Assembly (NCBI GenBank): GCA_963969395.1
Contig: OZ017795.1
Coordinates: forward strand, 4,898,001 to 4,962,000
Origin: Pseudoscleropodium purum
Taxonomy: Eukaryota; Streptophyta; Bryopsida; Hypnales; Brachytheciaceae
DNA length: 64,000 bases
Direction of reading: 5' to 3'
This document shows, one piece after another, positions 49,280 through 61,103 of the stretch (positions within the stretch are counted from its first letter, which is position 1; every line of letters begins with the position of its first letter). Made by a program: the position numbers and the translations under genes. The notes under the pieces were generated by a model. It was not told the DNA's origin and ran no database searches. It was given only the letters and a program-made list of their open reading frames with translations.

Positions 49280-50109
49280 CTCCCTCCATCCCATAATGAT
49301 CTTCTTGTTGTAGTTGTGGCATTGCAAATTGGTCAAATTTGGCTTTTGATTGCTATCTTAGACCAGAAAAACATCTCCAAGGAGAATTTTTTCCTCAATT
49401 TATGTAATCATAAATAAAAAGACAAATGAAATGATTAAAAAGATCAATCAACATTGTTTGTTCTTATTTTTGCCTTTCTTTAAATATTGCTCGATTGAAA
49501 GAGATGAAGTTTTTGGAGGCAAATTAAAGATTTACACATGGTCTAAGGCTCATACTAAATGCCTATATAATGACAACATTGCATTCAATAATTAAATGCA
49601 AAGTAGTACTCTTTGAAAATGCTCAAAAAATTCTACTTTTCAATACTCCAAAACTCCAAATTGCAAAAGGCTTCAAAACTCAATGGTTTGTAAGACACTA
49701 AGAATGCATTAAACTCTACATACATTGCAAAATGGGTCTTTAAAATGTTAATTTTAGCCTTAATCCAAAACATTTTGTCCAATAGAGAGATCATTTTGGG
49801 ACAGAGGTAGCAGGGTTGACACGATGTCCGGACGTCTGGACGCGGACGCTATGTCCGCAGCATCCGCTGACATTCGCGTCCTGGCGGACGCAGCGTCCGC
49901 CTGTCCCCCGTTCGCCCGTTCGCCCGATTACGGCCGTCCAATCGACGCGCGGACTGATCTAGTCCGCACGATCTGGGCGTCCGCCTCGGGCCGTCCGCCC
50001 CGCCCCACCCGTCCGCTTTCCGACGGCGGTCGGGACGCTGCGTCCGGATGTTCGGAAAACAGACGCTATTTTAGGGCGGACGTTGACATTCGTCAACCCT
50101 GGGAGGTAG
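49280..50109. mobile_element. Stowaway-like MITE interrupted by a hAT MITE
   Basis: The left end reads TA|CTCCCTCCATCCCATAAT and the right end is the complement of TA|CTACCTCTGTCCCAAAAT, with TA at 49278-49279 and 50110-50111. The interior is homologous, inverted, to 50369-50941. The right terminus is split by the 291-bp GC-rich element at 49811-50101. Without it the MITE is about 530 bp. Confidence 0.8.
49811..50101 (+). mobile_element. GC-rich hAT-type MITE, copy 1, 291 bp
   Basis: Termini CAGGGTTGAC and GTCAACCCTG form 10-bp inverted repeats. The flanks AGAGGTAG (49803-49810) and GGAGGTAG (50102-50109) are an 8-bp target duplication with one change. CAGGG-type ends and 8-bp duplications define the hAT superfamily. 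The body is dense in CGGAC/GTCCG motifs, in extreme contrast to the AT-rich surroundings. An open frame across it is a by-product of high GC. Confidence 0.88.
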
Positions 50110-50368
50110 TACACGTTTCTATTTTCTATTGGTTATTGCTTGGCAATTTTAGAAGCTCAATGCTTGAGCAAATTGCTTACTGCAATGAGAATTTGTAAAT
50201 TTCAAGTGTGTACCCCATTTTAGTTAAGCCGGCACTTTTTAAAGAACAAACTATTTATATATGCATCTTAGGGACCCGTAGTCATGATTTCATCCAATAC
50301 ATTTGAATGTTTATATATTCATCCTTACACATTCTCATTTCAAATTGGCCAAACTTTAAAGAATTGTA

Positions 50369-50941
50369 TTCCCTTTGTTCCAAAATGATCTTCTTGTCGA
50401 ACAAAAAGTTCCGGATTAAGGCTAAAAATAACAATTTAAAGATCCATTTTGCGCTCTTAGTAGAGTTTGATGCACTCTTATTGTCCTACAAACTTTGAGT
50501 TTTGGAGCCGTTTTCAAAGTCTAGTTTGGGGGTATTGAAAATTAGAATTTTTTGAGCATTTTCAAAGAACACCAATGAGCACTTAATTGTTAAATAATGA
50601 ATATGTGGTCAACATTTTGTGGGCACTTAGTATAAGCCTAAGGCTATGTGAGGACCTATTTTCTATCTTCTAGAGCTTCATCTCCTTCAATCAGGCAATA
50701 CTTAAAAAGATGCAAAAAATAAAAACAAACAATGTTGATTATCCCCTTCAGTCATTTCATTTGTCTTTTGATTGATGATTGCACAAATAGAAGAGAAACT
50801 ATAACTCAAAGTTGTTTTATTGGTTTTAATAGCAATTGAAAGCCAAATTTGACCAATTTGCAATGTACAAAGTGCAATAGGAAGATCATTTTGGGACACA
50901 AAATTAAAGCCAACAAGAAGATCATTTTGGAATGGAGGTAG
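50369..50941. mobile_element. Stowaway-like MITE, second copy, inverted
   Basis: The left end TA|TTCCCTTTGTTCCAAAAT and the right end (complement of TA|CTACCTCCATTCCAAAAT) form inverted repeats of about 30 bp including ATGATCTTCTTG. TA lies at 50367-50368 and 50942-50943. The interior is an inverted homologue of 49280-50109. The right end carries a duplicated terminal motif (AAGATCATTTTGG at about 50882 and 50918). Confidence 0.78.
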
Positions 50942-51691
50942 TATGTTTTATATGCAAAGGGTGCAAGCAAATGCTCAAACATTTGTTACAATTAGGCATC
51001 CATTTGGGTGGTCAAATTTACATTCTTACACAATGTCATCCAAAATTTGGAAACACTTTTGAATTTAAAATCCAATTTGGACAAACTGAAAAAAATATTA
51101 AATTCTTATGCAATATGGATGTACACTAAACAAAAAGGGTCATCAAAGATTGTCTTGCTTGTGTGAGCATCCTACCTTGCTTCTACTACAACCTTAGCTT
51201 TATCTTCCTAAAATGTGCAGTACAATGTAGGTTGGTAATTTACATAGTCCAAATGAAGTACCAATGAAACCACCAAATGTTTCAAGTCTTCATTTTTTTG
51301 GTCAATTTTAAGTGCAAGTTTTAGGAAAAAAACAAAAATTTTGTACAAAAATCTTCATAAATCAAATTTTTTGGATGTAAATATAGATTGGAAATTTGGC
51401 AAAACACATCCTACGTTGGAGTCTTAAAAATTCACTTTTCATCTCTAAAACCATATTTTCAAGCATGTATATTTTTTTAGTGTAAGTTGTTTGTCAACCT
51501 TGAAAATCTTGAGAAAAAAAGTTTTTTTTAGATGATTTTAGAGAAAGCCCCAAGTTAGATTACCTTCTCCAAACTCTCATTTTCAAATTTCAATGGATGG
51601 TGTTGAATATTCTTTCCTAGTAATATTTTCAAATTTCAAGTTGTCCAAGAATCAAAAGAAAATGACAAATCCATGTTGTGTCTTTTGGCAA

Positions 51692-52022
51692 CAGGGTTGA
51701 CGAATCTCTACGTCCACTCAAAAAAGGCGTTCGTAACTCGGACGTCCGGACGTTCAGACGCACGGACGTGCCAACAGACGCAGCGTCCCTCTCGCCGTCG
51801 GAAGGCGAACGGACGGGGCGGATGGCCCGAGGCGGACGCCCAAATCATGCGGACCAGATCAGTCCGCATGTCGATCGGACGGCCGTAACCGGGTGGATGG
51901 GTACCGGGGCGGATGGGGGGACAAGCGAACAGGGCGGACGGCGTTCGCGAATGTCAGCGGATGCTGCGGACACAACGTCCGCATCCGGACATCCCGGACG
52001 TCCGACCGTCCTGTCAACCCTG
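51692..52022 (-). mobile_element. GC-rich hAT-type MITE, copy 2, 331 bp
   Basis: The same CAGGGTTGAC / GTCAACCCTG termini as 49811-50101 and a perfect 8-bp target duplication TTTGGCAA (51684-51691 and 52023-52030). The reverse complement aligns to copy 1 over most of its length, for example GTCCGCAGCATCCGCTGACA and GGGCGTCCGCCTCGGGCC. It is 40 bp longer than copy 1. Perfect target repeats suggest a fairly recent insertion. Confidence 0.9.
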
Positions 52023-52988
52023 TTTGGCAACTTATGCTTTTTTCTTTTGATCTTCATTTTAGTCATAAAAATGTTGTTTTTTGAATTTTAATTAAACTTA
52101 TGAAATGATGGTTATGAAGTTTAGTTTTTCTTCCAATAGAAAAAATTGAAAAATTAATCATAAAATTGAATATTTTATAATAAATTTACCTCTCGTTCCT
52201 GTTAGTCTCGAGAGTACGATATTCGTCATTCAAGCTGGACTCGTTTGTTTCTAGATGACACCAAAACCTTGGCCCTCTTGCAATTGAAGCACCGAGTCAT
52301 GTTCCTCGGCTAGGGAACATATATTGAATGAGTAGTTGGCTAAGTTGGCAAAGTTCAGTTGAATTGGCAAAGTGTAGTTCAATTGTACTAAACTTTAATC
52401 TGTGTCTAATTATCCTAGTTGTTTCAGGGAAAGCTGCTTCCGAGTAGTAGGATTTGGAGGGGTTGGAGGGCCCTCGGAAGACACTGACTTTAACAATGAT
52501 GTGATGGGGTGCTAATCATGTTTAAGTAGATGAAAACATCAAAATTGAATAAGCAAATTACAAAATAATATGTACCAGTTGTTGCCACTTAATTTTCTTT
52601 TAAAATTTGCGATATTTCCACGACTTTGGCAATTTTCAGGACGGGCGATCTGAAATGTAAATCCATACCAGTTCCAGTTTCCAGAGCTTTTGTGTAGACG
52701 TCTCACGTACTTCACAATTTTTTAGGCTCACCACTTGAACGAAATTAATCGACGATGGCTTCGATCACTCGATCAGTAGCAAATGCAGGATCCAACAATC
52801 GAGGCGTCATGTAAACTAATATATCTGCTGGAATCATTATGGAATTCCTGACTGTAGAATTCTAGATTTCAATGTGATAATTAAAATAGGTAATTCTGTT
52901 TCTAGCGGGAGTGGGTAAAATGAGTAACTACCGAGTCTTTCAATCGAGCAGGCGCTGAAACTCCACAACCGAGACCAATGATTCAGAC

Positions 52989-52996
52989 TATAAATA
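52989..52996 (+). promoter_or_regulatory. TATA box upstream of the RING-finger gene
   Basis: TATAAATA lies in a GC-mixed stretch about 700 bp upstream of the RING ORF, followed within about 50 bp by sequence that looks like a transcribed leader. The assignment rests on motif and position only. A 94-residue frame at 53088-53372 within the leader shows no known domain and may be an upstream ORF. Confidence 0.4.
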
Positions 52997-53698
52997 CTCG
53001 CTCTGTAAAGACAGATTATCATTCCAATCTTGGCTTACGTTTTCAGTTTTTCGTTTTGAGGCTAGGGCTCTGAGGTCTTCAGGTACTTTGCTTCCTGCAT
53101 TGTCAGATAGTAATTTGCAGTCAGTGAAGGCGTGTAGAGCTGGAGATGATTTGCGGGGTAGTATTGGATTGTACTTAACTAGCTATTCGGGAAAGGCTCG
53201 CCATCATTGTTTCCTTGGAGATACGTATGTTAATAAATCTGGTCCTCTTCTTGTTTGCAACAACGTGCTAACTTCAACCACTGCTCGATCGTCATCGCTG
53301 TTAAACATAAAAGCCCGGCCCAAGTTACGTTGGTGTCCCCAAACAAGTGTTGCGGCTGATCGAATGCTTTGATTGACCAGACCACAGTTCGTCAGCAGTC
53401 TGCTTCAGCACAAGTTCAATAAGGTTTGAGCCCCACTCATATATGCTTCCGCTTGTGAGCTCCTCAACTGGTTTTTTAGTATCTGAAACGGCAAGGATTT
53501 TATACAGTACCCGTATAATTAACAATTCATCTTCCCACTTACCAATCAGTTATGTTTCCCCTGTCCAGATTACAATTGAAATTAAACTTTCGAATGTCGA
53601 TTATATTTTTGCACCTGGTGGAAATCTAGTACGTAGTATTTTCTGCCAGCCTTACACTTAAAGCAGAAGGTACTCCTGAGGAAGCTTGGATCTTAACC

Positions 53699-54019
53699 AT
53701 GGAGGATTCCAGAAGTTCAAAATCAACCGGCTCCACTGTCGTTCAACTCCAAGTCCCCAAGCGGGTACAAAATATTCTGAACTGCCATATCTGCCTTTCA
53801 CCTCTCCGGAACCCGGTGGTCACTTCCTGCGGTCACCTTTGCTGCTGGCCATGCGTGCACTCACTTCTCCAACGGCCGTGTCCTCTTTGCCACAGCTCGT
53901 TCACCATCATCCCCATCTACGGAGTGGACTCATCTGAAGATCCCGCTGGAAATATTCACATTCATCCACGCCCTAACACTACCCCACCACCAGTTTCACC
54001 CCCGACGAAACATTGTTAA
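53699..54019 (+). CDS. Small RING-finger protein, RMA/RNF5-like, 106 aa
   Basis: A C3HC4 RING is visible at residues 29-63: CHIC, CGHLCCWPC, CPLC, with spacing typical of the RMA1/RNF5/RNF185 group of membrane-anchored E3 ubiquitin ligases (PVVTSCGHL, then WPC, then a short loop and CPLC). The frame stops soon after a Pro/Thr-rich stretch, with no C-terminal membrane helix. RMA proteins usually have one and are over 200 aa, so this is a truncated or novel short form. Just past the stop a GAGGATTCCAGAAGTTCA block repeats the start of the ORF (53701 and 54022). A shifted frame then stays open to 54232. A frameshifted longer gene or pseudogene is possible. Confidence 0.7.
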   Translation: MEDSRSSKSTGSTVVQLQVPKRVQNILNCHICLSPLRNPVVTSCGHLCCWPCVHSLLQRPCPLCHSSFTIIPIYGVDSSEDPAGNIHIHPRPNTTPPPVSPPTKHC

Positions 54020-54232
54020 AGAGGATTCCAGAAGTTCATGTTTGGTGGGAACTAGACCTGCTGTGGAATCGACTCCATCGTGGCTATGGAGTTCATTAAC
54101 TAATTGTAGCACTGAGTTGAGTTTTAAGGGGGAATGGAACTCCCAATCTGCGATTTGCACGCCGCCCTCAGTGTCTGTAATTGACCGGCCCGTTTTGTTA
54201 ACTTGGCGGAATGAATCCCACTTTTCACTGTG

Positions 54233-54913
54233 AGATGACAATCGAAACATAAATCTGTACCAATGCAGTTGACTTCTAACTAAGAGTCCCGACGTCTACT
54301 ACTGTGGATTTTGCTTACAATATGTATATATACCTTCTGGAAGAGCTTACTGTGAGGATTGTAGGAAACAGATGAAATATATCCAAGTGTGTTGAGAAAG
54401 CGGAATTTCTCTATTGTTCAATAATATGCCGTCCTAGTGTGGTGGAAAAGTTCACTTGATGCTTCATGGCTTGTGTACAATGTAAGTTTTGCATAAGTTC
54501 ATTTTGGAAATCATTGAGAAAAATAGTAAAACTTGCAAAATTTAAGATCTTGTCGGTAAATTCTTCTCAGTTATCACACCATAACTTTATTTGCTTAAAA
54601 TGTTCCAATTGTAAGTGCAAGCAAGGTAATAAAAGTGCTTAGAAAAAGAGGAATTTTTCAATAAACTAGCTAAGTTTGTAGGATCATCTTATTTATATAA
54701 TGTGTGTGTGTTTGTGTTTCTTCTTCTAAACTTCTTTTCTTAAACTCAAATTACTATTGAAAACATTTGCTTTTAAAAATAAATAAATTTTGAAGTACTT
54801 TCAAAACTATATTACTTTACAAGGCTTTGTAGGATTATCTTATATATTTATATATATTTTTCTTCTAAACTTGTAAGTTCTTTTAAGCTAAAGTTATTAT
54901 TAAAATCAATTGT
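54233..54913. other. AT-rich intergenic DNA, no gene seen
   Basis: Contains only a short GT-rich tract near 54700-54717. Nothing else was recognised. Confidence 0.5.
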
Positions 54914-56100
54914 TAAGTGAATGCAAGAAAGACTAGTCCTAAGTTGTGTCACACTTGAAGTTTTTGAATTGTTATTGGCAATAGCTTTTGCAAAGTTGAA
55001 GCCAATGTACTTGAAATCTTTTTTGAAGATCAATAACTAAACAATTATTAGAGGATTTATTTTTCAAAAAAATTTAAAATCATTTTATGTTTAAATTTCA
55101 ATTTAGTTGATCTGTCACACTTTGCAATTTAGGGGGGTTTAGTATTGGGGGCTATCCAAAATTTATGATCTAGATTTGAAATTTGGGTGGTCTATTTCTA
55201 CACTAAAGAGGCATGTGCTTACCAAAAAAAATATTTTATGTCCTCTACATTCAAGCAAATAGGACTCTTTTGCATGCACAATTCTAAACATTGAAAATTG
55301 TTTCAAGATGATTCTTTTGGTGTAATCTCTTCAATATGAAGTCTTTTTAAGCAGACAGTTTTTAGTTTCTTTGAAAAAAAATTTCCTACTTTTTACAAAT
55401 AAAAACATCAAAAGTGCCTATTTTCATGAGATTTTGTACCTTTCAGAGAAATTTTCTATGCTTTTTTTTTCCTAGGGTACCTTCTTCTTAAAAGTGAATG
55501 TAAAAAACACTAGTACTATTTTGTGTCATAATTGTAGTTTTTAAGTTGTGATTGACCATAACTTTTGCAAATTGAAGCCAATGTACTTGAAATTTTTTGT
55601 GAAGATTAGAATTTAGATAATAATTAGAAAAAAAAAATTCAAAAAAAATTTAAAAAAAATTTAATATTTAAATTCAAATTTTGATAATTTGTCCTACTTT
55701 GTGATTTTGGGGTTTTTTAGTACTGGAGACTACCCAAAATTAATGATTTAGAGCTAAACTTTGTGTAGTCTATTTTCACACTAAAGAGGCATAAAGCCAC
55801 CAAAAAAAATTAAAAAAACCTTATTTCATGTCCTCTACCAAAGAAAAATTTAAAAAAAACTTATTTCATGTCCTCTACATTCATGCAAATAAGTTTTGAA
55901 CATTGAAAATGGTTTTGTGAAATTTCTTCATTATAAACTCTTCTCAAATTTTCAATTTTTAGTTTCCTTAAAAATTCTTTTTCTTATTTTTTTACAAATT
56001 AAAATGTCAAAGTACCTATTTTCTTGAGATTTTGCATTTTTCTAGTTCTCCTACTTAAATTTTTCTATGCTTTTCTTTTATGGGATACCTTTTCTTTAGA
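54914..56100. repeat. Diverged direct tandem repeat, about 578-bp unit
   Basis: Unit 1 (54914-55491) and unit 2 (55492 to about 56100) start with AAGTGAATG and share GAAGCCAATGTACTTGAAAT, CACTAAAGAGGCAT and TTTCATGTCCTCTACATTCA-type sequence in the same order. Unit 2 has a further small internal duplication near 55820-55880. Non-coding. Confidence 0.75.
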
Positions 56101-57055
56101 GGTGTAAACATTAAATATATTTTAAAAATAATTTCTAATTATTTTTCTAATTTTACAATAATCTTGAAAAAATCATGAGTATTGTGGACAATGCAACAAA
56201 AACGGTTGGTGTTTCTTGCATCCACCCTTAAATGTGAATACATTAAACATATTTTCTAAATTTTAAAAAAAAAATTTCAATTATTAAGTATTCTAAAAAA
56301 TTCATAAATATTGTGAAAAATGCTAAGCTAAATAGTCAATCTTTCTTGCATTAACTTTGCTTCAGGAAAAAACTATTTTTGAAGCACTTCTATATTACTT
56401 TACAAGACTTCAAAAATCATTAAAAGATTTTTGAGGGCTTTGAGAGCTTATTTCAAGATTGTTCCCTTGCAGCAAAGGGAATGGTCGACTGTCAAAAAAA
56501 TAATAAATAAATAAATAATTAAACTTAGAAAATGATGTGGTAAGGTCTTGGCCACGTCAAATTACTATGCAGCCATTGCAGAAGTACAATTCCTATAGAT
56601 TCCATAGCTTGATAACTCATAGGCATATAATGCCCTCAAAAATCTTTTAATGAGTACAAGTCAACAATTTAAAGTAGTTCAAATCTATAATTAACCTTAT
56701 TACAAGATATTCCAAAAAAACTTTTTTGATTCCCTAAAAGTATATGTATTATATGCTAGAGGTAAATTATGATTTTGAAAAAAATTTATTGTTTCCATAC
56801 AAATTTTTTATTTGAATTGCAAGTTCTTCAAGTGTTTTAAATCAACCTAATTTCAAAGGACTTCAAGTTCAATTGGATGGAAAGTTAAGCATTAGACTAA
56901 AATTGAATTTTTTTGATCATATTGTAAAAGAAATTTAGTATTTTCAAGTTTCAAGTAATCCATAGCCGCATCTTGCTTCAATAAGCATTTGGATAATGCT
57001 GGCTAAGAATGTTGTATGTAATGGAAAAATTTAATTTTCAATTCTAGAAGACCAT

Positions 57056-57157
57056 TCCATTAGAAGATTATGGGGGCTCTAGAAGCCTATTTTGGGCCTA
57101 TTCTCCCACAAGTGTTCCCCATAGTGAAGGGAACGGCCCGTTGTTAGAAAAAAGTTG

Positions 57158-57208
<51 letters not shown>

Positions 57209-57501
57209 GGGGCAATGACATGGTAGGGGCTCGGCCATATCATTCCGGATTTCCGGTGCATCAAACCATTAGAAGATTTTTGGGGCCTTTGGATGCCTGT
57301 GAGTTATCACAACTTGCAAACACAGGAAACAGGTTCGGCGCAACGGTTTGATGTGGCCAAGACCTTGCCATGTCATTGACCAATTTTTTTATTTTTTTAT
57401 TTTTTTATGAAAAAAAAAATTCTGACAACGGGCCGTTCCCCTCACTGTGGGGAACAGGCTCGAAATAGGCTTCTGGACCCTCCAAAACTCTTCTAATGTT
57501 C
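57056..57501. mobile_element. Long-TIR MITE with 47-nt poly(A) tract
   Basis: The left arm (about 57056-57150) and right arm (about 57420-57501) are inverted repeats: ACGGCCCGTTGTTAGAA against TTCTGACAACGGGCCGT, and TAGAAGCCTATTT against AAATAGGCTTCTGGA. Inner segments also pair (AATGACATGGTAGGGGCTCG against its counterpart near 57365). A pure A run fills 57159-57205 on the inner side of the left arm; an A/T-rich tract sits at the mirrored place on the right. A related, shorter copy lies at about 56430-56600. Confidence 0.65.
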
Positions 57502-60058
57502 TTCCTTGCGTTCACAGGCTGCAATAACTTGCAAGCTTCCAGAGGCCCCCAAAATCTTCTAATGTATGCTTCTTAGAATCCAAGGCAAATAAATAATACA
57601 TCAAGCATTTGGCTAATGTTGACTAAGTTTGTCATATGTGACTGAAAATTTAAAATTGCAACTTTGCAAGACCATTCTATGCTTCTTAAAATACTATTTA
57701 ATTGACCAATGTAACTAGTACCTCAATGTTTTCTATAATTTAAGATTCAAAAAAAGACAATGAAAAGAACGTTGTAAGTGACATTTGAGCTCTAAATTTT
57801 TCTAATAGACAAATAAGTGAAATGAAATCATCAAAATGTTTTTACTTTGATTTTTAGATATTTGGTTTTTTATAATTAATATTTTGAAGATCATTCATTA
57901 TAGTTCTAAGTTAAAAAAAATTTGGTTGATTTTGACTTTTCAATATAGTTTAGAGTTTAAATCATTGGGTGGTTTTGTACTAAAAATTAAAATATAGAAT
58001 TAATATTGGGGGTTTTAACCTCAAAGTATTGTTAATTTTGGTGACTTGGTCAAAGTATTATTAAATGAGAGGTTTCAAAATTCTATATCTTGAAGATAAT
58101 TTTTTGGGCAAATTAAAATTTGAGTATTATATTCATTCATAGATAAGTATAAATTTGATAAATTTTAAATTTTTTAATAATAGAATGCTAAATATTTTCA
58201 TATGTAGTTTGGAAATAAAATTATATCAAAATTGACAAGAGTGCACAACTGTAGTACTGCACATTGAGTGTGCTATACTACACAAAAGTTTATAGAGGAA
58301 CTAGTGAAATGCACCTCAATGCAACTACTCATTTGAGGTACCTTGATGATATTTGTAGTTGTTAGAAGCTAGGCTACATGAGAATGTGAATACATAATTA
58401 TATATCACTATAGCCAAATAAAACTCCCTTTTTCAAGTTTTTACACTAAAATATTGTAGATTATTTAGAGTTTGGATTGGACAAGTGAATGAATAATGCA
58501 TAAGCCTTATTTAGATGTGATTGAATGTGCACTTGCTTCCTAGTGTAGAAAATAAATGAAATCAATGCTTCAACAAGTATTAAGTTTACTAAATCAAATT
58601 TAATGCTTCCATCAATCCATTCCAATTACACTTGGAATAATTGATTGCACGAGAGATGTGTCCTATTTTTGGTCACATATTTTATTTCAAAGTATTTTTC
58701 AAGCACAATTGTGAAAATAATGATCCAATATAGCTAACTTTCACAAGAATAATGTAGAAAACATTTCTAATTTTTTAAAATTTATCTTAAAAAGAATGTT
58801 TTTTGTAAGGATTAATAATTTTTGGAAATATATCACACTAGTGGAGTAGTTGATATTAGGGAACCTTCAAAATACTAAATTGAATATCTATTTTAAGATA
58901 TTACATTCAAACTTCAAATTGAGAGATGTACTAGATTAAGTAAGAGTTAGGAATAAATATAAAGAAAATTTTCTAAAAACTAATTAAATTCATATTATGT
59001 GGTAATTCCAAAATACATCCATAATATGCACTGCATATTAAAATACAACATTTACCTTTTGACTAAAAAGCATTTCTTTTTTGTAGATGTTGATTATCTA
59101 AAATGGACACAACAAAGATATGAATGTTTATAAGAGTATAAAAATGATTTTTTGTACACCTATAGAAAGAACTTTGAAAATTTATAATAACTTATTTGTA
59201 TAGTGTCTAATTAAATAAATGCTTGTTAGAGTGCATTAGAGTCCTCTTTTTATTACTTATTAGATCTAACAAAAATAACTTATGTTTACTAAGAGTAATT
59301 AGTGTCAATGATAGTGTGCATACCTTATAAGAAACGGATATTTCATTAACCTTTTAGTGACTAGTTGACTACTTTTTGGTCAAATTTTGGATTCTTTATC
59401 TTTTATAATTCTCAGTACATGGTATTTAAAAAAACCCAAAGAGTATCGCAAATAGAGCTTTAGCATGTGCTTAAAAAAACTCTAATTTCAACGAATTTTG
59501 TGTGTAGTAACAAGATAGTTGTGCTTGTCCAAAGATAAGAGGGACGACTTGAGTCATACCTTCTAAGTCACATATATATTCAGCAACTCATGTGATTTTA
59601 TTTGAAATTGATGCCTAAGAACAATAAAAATGTAGCCTAACAACCTCATGAATTGTAGAGACATGTTTCAAAAGTTATGGGCAATAATATGTTATGCTGC
59701 TTCAATTGAAGGTTATTTCAATGCATCGCACTTTGAAGATCACTCACAACAAATTGCAGTGTCAAATCATACTCATTTCTTGTTCTTATCACGGATAAAG
59801 CCTACGACATCAATTCCTACAATCTAATCTAGAATTACTTCCTTGTAGTAGTGATGAAATTTCCCTTTTCCAATTTGTATTCAAAAACTGCACTTGCCCC
59901 TCAAATCAACCACAGTCACTAAATGATTAAAATGGCAATATTCCACAAACTTGACACTTTTCAATTTAGGACGTGCATTCTAAAATATATACCTGTCCTA
60001 GATTTCACAATTTCAGGGTTTGAAATGTATACCAATCTTAAAAAATTCATGAAAAAAT
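57502..60058. other. AT-rich intergenic DNA, no gene seen
   Basis: No recognisable gene, RNA or transposon end was found on either strand. The sequence is AT-rich with short unremarkable frames. Confidence 0.5.
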
Positions 60059-60178
60059 CATGGTTGTCATACTGGACAAGTTACTATTCATTTCATGTCC
60101 TGTAGGATGAATAATAACTCGTCCTATACTCCTATAGGACATGAAATGAATAGTAACTTGTTCAGTATGACAACCATG
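60059..60178. repeat. Near-perfect 49-bp-arm hairpin, 22-nt loop
   Basis: 60059-60107 (CATGGTTGTCATACTGGACA...) and 60130-60178 are inverted complements with two mismatches, around a 22-nt loop. It is isolated, with no TIR-type target repeats seen. It is either a very young foldback element or, if transcribed, a precursor for small RNAs. Confidence 0.8.
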
Positions 60179-60559
60179 GGAAAAATGCCAGAGGAATGCT
60201 GCCATTTTAATGAAATATCTGTTAAAACTTATCTTCAAATTAAGTGAGCGCCATCTTTCTGCATGCATTTTGATAAAATCATGAAAACTAATGTAATTTT
60301 GGTGGTTCTTCTGGAGCAAGAGTGCATGACCAATTGAACACCTTCATAAAGTTATTTCAAATGGTCATTTTCTATTTTGCTATTCAAGTACTTTTCTGTT
60401 TTCCATGAACCTATCATAACTACGTACTACAGTCAACAAGTCAACAAGTCATTCTGCCAAATGAAAATATATATGACTAAATTTCGGAGAAGCTAGGTCA
60501 AAAACTCTAGCGCATGAAAAGCATGCGAAAGGAACGCAGACTCGTGCACCAAATCAACC

Positions 60560-60844
60560 TCATTGTCTGAAGGAGGGGATGAATGCACTGGCTCGATCAA
60601 AAGGAACTAAGAGAAAAAGAAATGCGCCATTATGGTTGAGTCGGAAGTATGAGGATCCGTCAGAGTAGTTGTCCTTAATCTCGGTGGTTTCGTAATTGAG
60701 GCTAATGTCGCCAGGAGGATCAAGGTGAAAAGCAGCGGATGTTCTCGGCAGTTGGGAAGTGAAATAAAAGAGGGTTCCAACGACTAATTGAAAGCATTCT
60801 TTTGCGATTTGAGCTCTGAAGGCGCCGAACTGCTCCAGATCCAT
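60560..60844 (-). CDS. Unrecognised protein-like frame, 94 aa
   Basis: ATG-started minus-strand frame in a GC-richer island, beginning MDLEQFGAFRAQIAKECFQL. A mixed hydrophobic N-terminal half and an acidic central part (NYETTEIKDNYSDGS) look like real coding sequence. Near the end, TTTCTTTTTCTCTTAG resembles a splice acceptor, so the true exon structure may differ. No family was recognised. It is divergent from the plus-strand frame at 61104. Confidence 0.3.
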   Translation of the reverse strand: MDLEQFGAFRAQIAKECFQLVVGTLFYFTSQLPRTSAAFHLDPPGDISLNYETTEIKDNYSDGSSYFRLNHNGAFLFLLVPFDRASAFIPSFRQ

Positions 60845-61103
60845 CCTCCGACCCTTCCTTCAGGTACGTTCCACCTTCAATTCATTTTCTAGCTTAAGTT
60901 GACTAGATCATTTGTGTGCTAGACTGCTAGCTTCATCTAGTGATGTTGGAGTTTCTGTCAATTAGAGTCACTGACAGCACGCGGAAACCTTCAATTATTG
61001 TTCATAAGCCATGTTTGATCGATATCGAGGATTGTTCATGTTGCAGCGCTTGAATTGCTGGCTAGATCGATCGTGACTAGGGTCAATATCGACCTCCAGA
61101 TCC

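Noticed and set aside
49824..50198. 124-codon plus-strand ORF, and a 137-codon ORF at 51678-52091
   Set aside because: They run across the GC-rich hAT MITEs, where stop codons are rare. Frames are not conserved between the two copies and the composition is low-complexity Arg/Ala/Asp.
57079..57264. Minus-strand ORF with a poly-Phe run
   Set aside because: The Phe run is only the complement of the 47-nt A tract inside a MITE.
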